Below, piece after piece: positions 61,991-64,000 of a stretch of DNA of 64,000 bases (position 1 is its first letter; each line of letters starts with the position of its first letter). The notes beneath the pieces were generated by a model, which worked only from the letters and a program-made list of their open reading frames with translations, made no database searches and was not told the DNA's origin. Source of the DNA: Prochilodus magdalenae (taxonomy: Eukaryota; Chordata; Actinopteri; Characiformes; Prochilodontidae); contig JAMWET010006760.1 of NCBI GenBank assembly GCA_024036415.1, positions 633,001 through 697,000 of the forward strand, read 5' to 3'. The position numbers and the translations under genes are program-made.

Positions 61991-63719
61991 ATCATATGGA
62001 ACGAAAGAGAGAGACACACAGAGATACAGAGACAGAGTATAGCAGGAGCATAACTAAAGTGTACGATAAGGAATGATAGAGTATACAGACTCACACAGTA
62101 CACTGCACTGAACATGTACTCACTTGGTTCACCATCTCAGGAAGCAGAACAGGCCTGAGAGGCATTTTGTAAACCTAAAACGCTTCTACCTCCAAAGCTC
62201 GTCCATCTCAACATGTCAGAGCTCGAAAACACTGAATAAAATCATGAGTCTGTTCAAATGTGCGCTGTTCCACATTCAACTGTCAGTCTTCCCATGATGC
62301 TGATATCAAACATAATCTGCAAAGGAAATGAAAAGACAGCTCATTTATCACAGCTAAAGGTTGTAATTTGGTGAAATCACACCCAGCATAAGGACGTGTT
62401 ATTCTAATTCATTTAAATTCACCATCATTTCATTAGCAGCATCATTTATAATTAATAGATTACCAAGCTATAGGTTCTTTGTGTACAGATAGGGTGCTTA
62501 TTGGGGGTTTAATTGTAATTTGTAATGCTTTGTGATGTGTGTGCGTGTATGTGTGTGAAAAGAGAGAGCGAGTGAGTGAGAGTGACAGAGAGACTGCATA
62601 GGCTACATGTTCGAGCAGTAATTTGCATATCGTCACAAATATATTAATATATGACTTTAGAATTTAGACCCTGAATTTAGTTTAAATGCATTGCTTTTCC
62701 TTATTCATTTTCCAGGCGATATTTATATGGGAAATAAAATATAAGATAAACATGAGATAATCCACTTTCAAAAAGAAACGAGAAGTTAAAGCAAACTAAA
62801 TACATAAACTAAATGTAAAATGACTTTCTACTTTAAGAGAGATGAGAAAATCAAGCTCCACTCTTAGTTCAGATTGTAAACAATCCAGTTGTTTCTTCGT
62901 TCTTTCAACATTATGGGTCTGACAGGACATGTCAAGGACAACTAGAAGACATTACTGAGAAAATGAAATACACAAAAGGAAGAACATTTGCAAAGGAACT
63001 AGTGGTGTGTTCAAAACAATGGACTGAGCACTCCATGGCCCAGGCCTCAGATCACTGAGTGTTTGCGATTACTAGGGTTGTGAGAATCATAAAATACAAA
63101 CAGCTTCTAAGAGTAAACTGTAAAGGTTTGGATTTCCTTCTGAAAATAAGTCTTCTGATAGGAAAGGAATCTGTAAATGCAAAACATTGACCTACTAAAT
63201 ACTGAAAATATATATATATGTAGTATATATTTATATGTGCAGTACATATGATTTCTCCTCTAATGAACTGTACATAAAGCTTTTTATGTCTATAAATGAG
63301 GGTGGTCTCAATGCCAGCTGTTCTTTACACAGTTGTCTATTGTTATCATTTCAAAGTTTCCGTCTCAGAAATGTGAGTTTTTGTTATGACTACAATCCTT
63401 TACGACATGCTATTCAAAAACATACTTTAGTAAATGTACTTATTCCATCAATATCATTTCTCTGATTGGCACCCCTAGCAGCAGGTGCAGCTCTCATCCT
63501 CATCAACCACGAGCACTAAATGTCTTCCAGTACAAGGACAGTGCAGTGTGGTCATGCTAATAGACCTGACAGATGGTGTGTGAATTGTTCCTATCAATAT
63601 CACTCAGAACCTCTTAACCACAGCACTGCAATCACAGACCTACTAAAACCAAAGAAAATTGGACTATTGATCTCGGAGACAGAGCATGTCGCCTATAAAG
63701 TGATAAAACTGGAGCTTTT
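61991..63719. other. Gene-free stretch
   Basis: GA/GT-rich run near 62530-62590, TA-rich near 63207-63231. No supported gene. Confidence 0.45.
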
Positions 63720-64000
63720 ACATGGCTAGATAATGGTTTGCGGCAGCTTGGCAACTTTATTTACATGCTTTTATGTGCTAATTAATATGACTGTGAAAAT
63801 TGCATGTCTATATTCAACCACTTAATTACCTTAAATGCAGTCCAGTGGGTGCATACTATGCTCTCTACATCTCTCCGATGCAGCTTGTACCCATGTGATA
63901 ATCTCCCAGGGCCTTCGAATTTGGCCTTTCACACTTGAATTAATCAATTTGAGATTAGGATAGGGTATTCAGAGCCATCTGACTGTAAAATAGAGGCCTA
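63720..64000. promoter_or_regulatory. Candidate conserved non-coding block at window edge
   Basis: GCTAATTAATATGACTGTG and CACTTAATTACCTTAAATGC (about 63777-63838) are homeodomain-rich words in non-repetitive sequence. The block runs off the window. Confidence 0.35.

Overview
This is vertebrate nuclear DNA, almost certainly from a teleost fish. The evidence is a recognisable vertebrate synaptic adhesion gene (LRRC4C/NGL-1), many decayed Tc1/mariner transposons of the kinds common in fish, fish-type SINE tails, a palindromic non-autonomous element in three copies, and very dense microsatellites (TA, GATA, ATCT, GA, GAAA, TTTA/TATG/GATT). The repeat mix resembles otophysan fish (catfish, characins, gymnotiforms), but that is an impression and not a test. 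There are no bacterial-style operons, and nearly all short open frames are chance frames or low-complexity shadows.

Layout. Positions 1-25226 are gene-free sequence lying 3' of LRRC4C. They hold a possible solo LTR (about 1969-2640), a MITE-like repeat (about 2955-3310), Tc1 relics (6430-7310, 11040-11420, 12290-12960), a tRNA-headed SINE (18805-19125) and several unique blocks that look like conserved non-coding elements (for example 13195-13570, 15020-15680, 23170-23410). Positions 25227-27170 (minus strand) carry the complete 647-codon LRRC4C coding sequence in one exon. Its 5' edge is a clear splice acceptor at about 27223/27222, so 5' untranslated exons must lie at higher coordinates.

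Positions 27224-64000 are best read as LRRC4C intron or upstream non-coding sequence on the minus strand, since this gene has very long 5' introns in other vertebrates. They contain more Tc1 relics (28600-29340, 41745-42170, 50990-51275, 53690-54020), two larger copies of the palindromic element (31872-32255, 39301-39962), a GC-rich patch (41126-41400), two G-runs near 43.0-43.1 kb, a polypurine/GT block of about 650 bp (44700-45355), a 21-bp minisatellite (46776-46921) and candidate regulatory blocks near 45.6, 49.6, 57.1, 59.4, 61.7 and 63.8 kb.

How it works together: only one protein gene is supported. LRRC4C encodes a postsynaptic LRR-Ig membrane protein ending in a PDZ ligand. The unique blocks between repeats are plausible long-range neural enhancers, and several RFX X-box-like palindromes fall among them. 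I found no convincing undescribed system. The most useful leads are the start-codon/uORF arrangement of LRRC4C, the X-box-like sites, the paired palindromic elements and the candidate conserved blocks.
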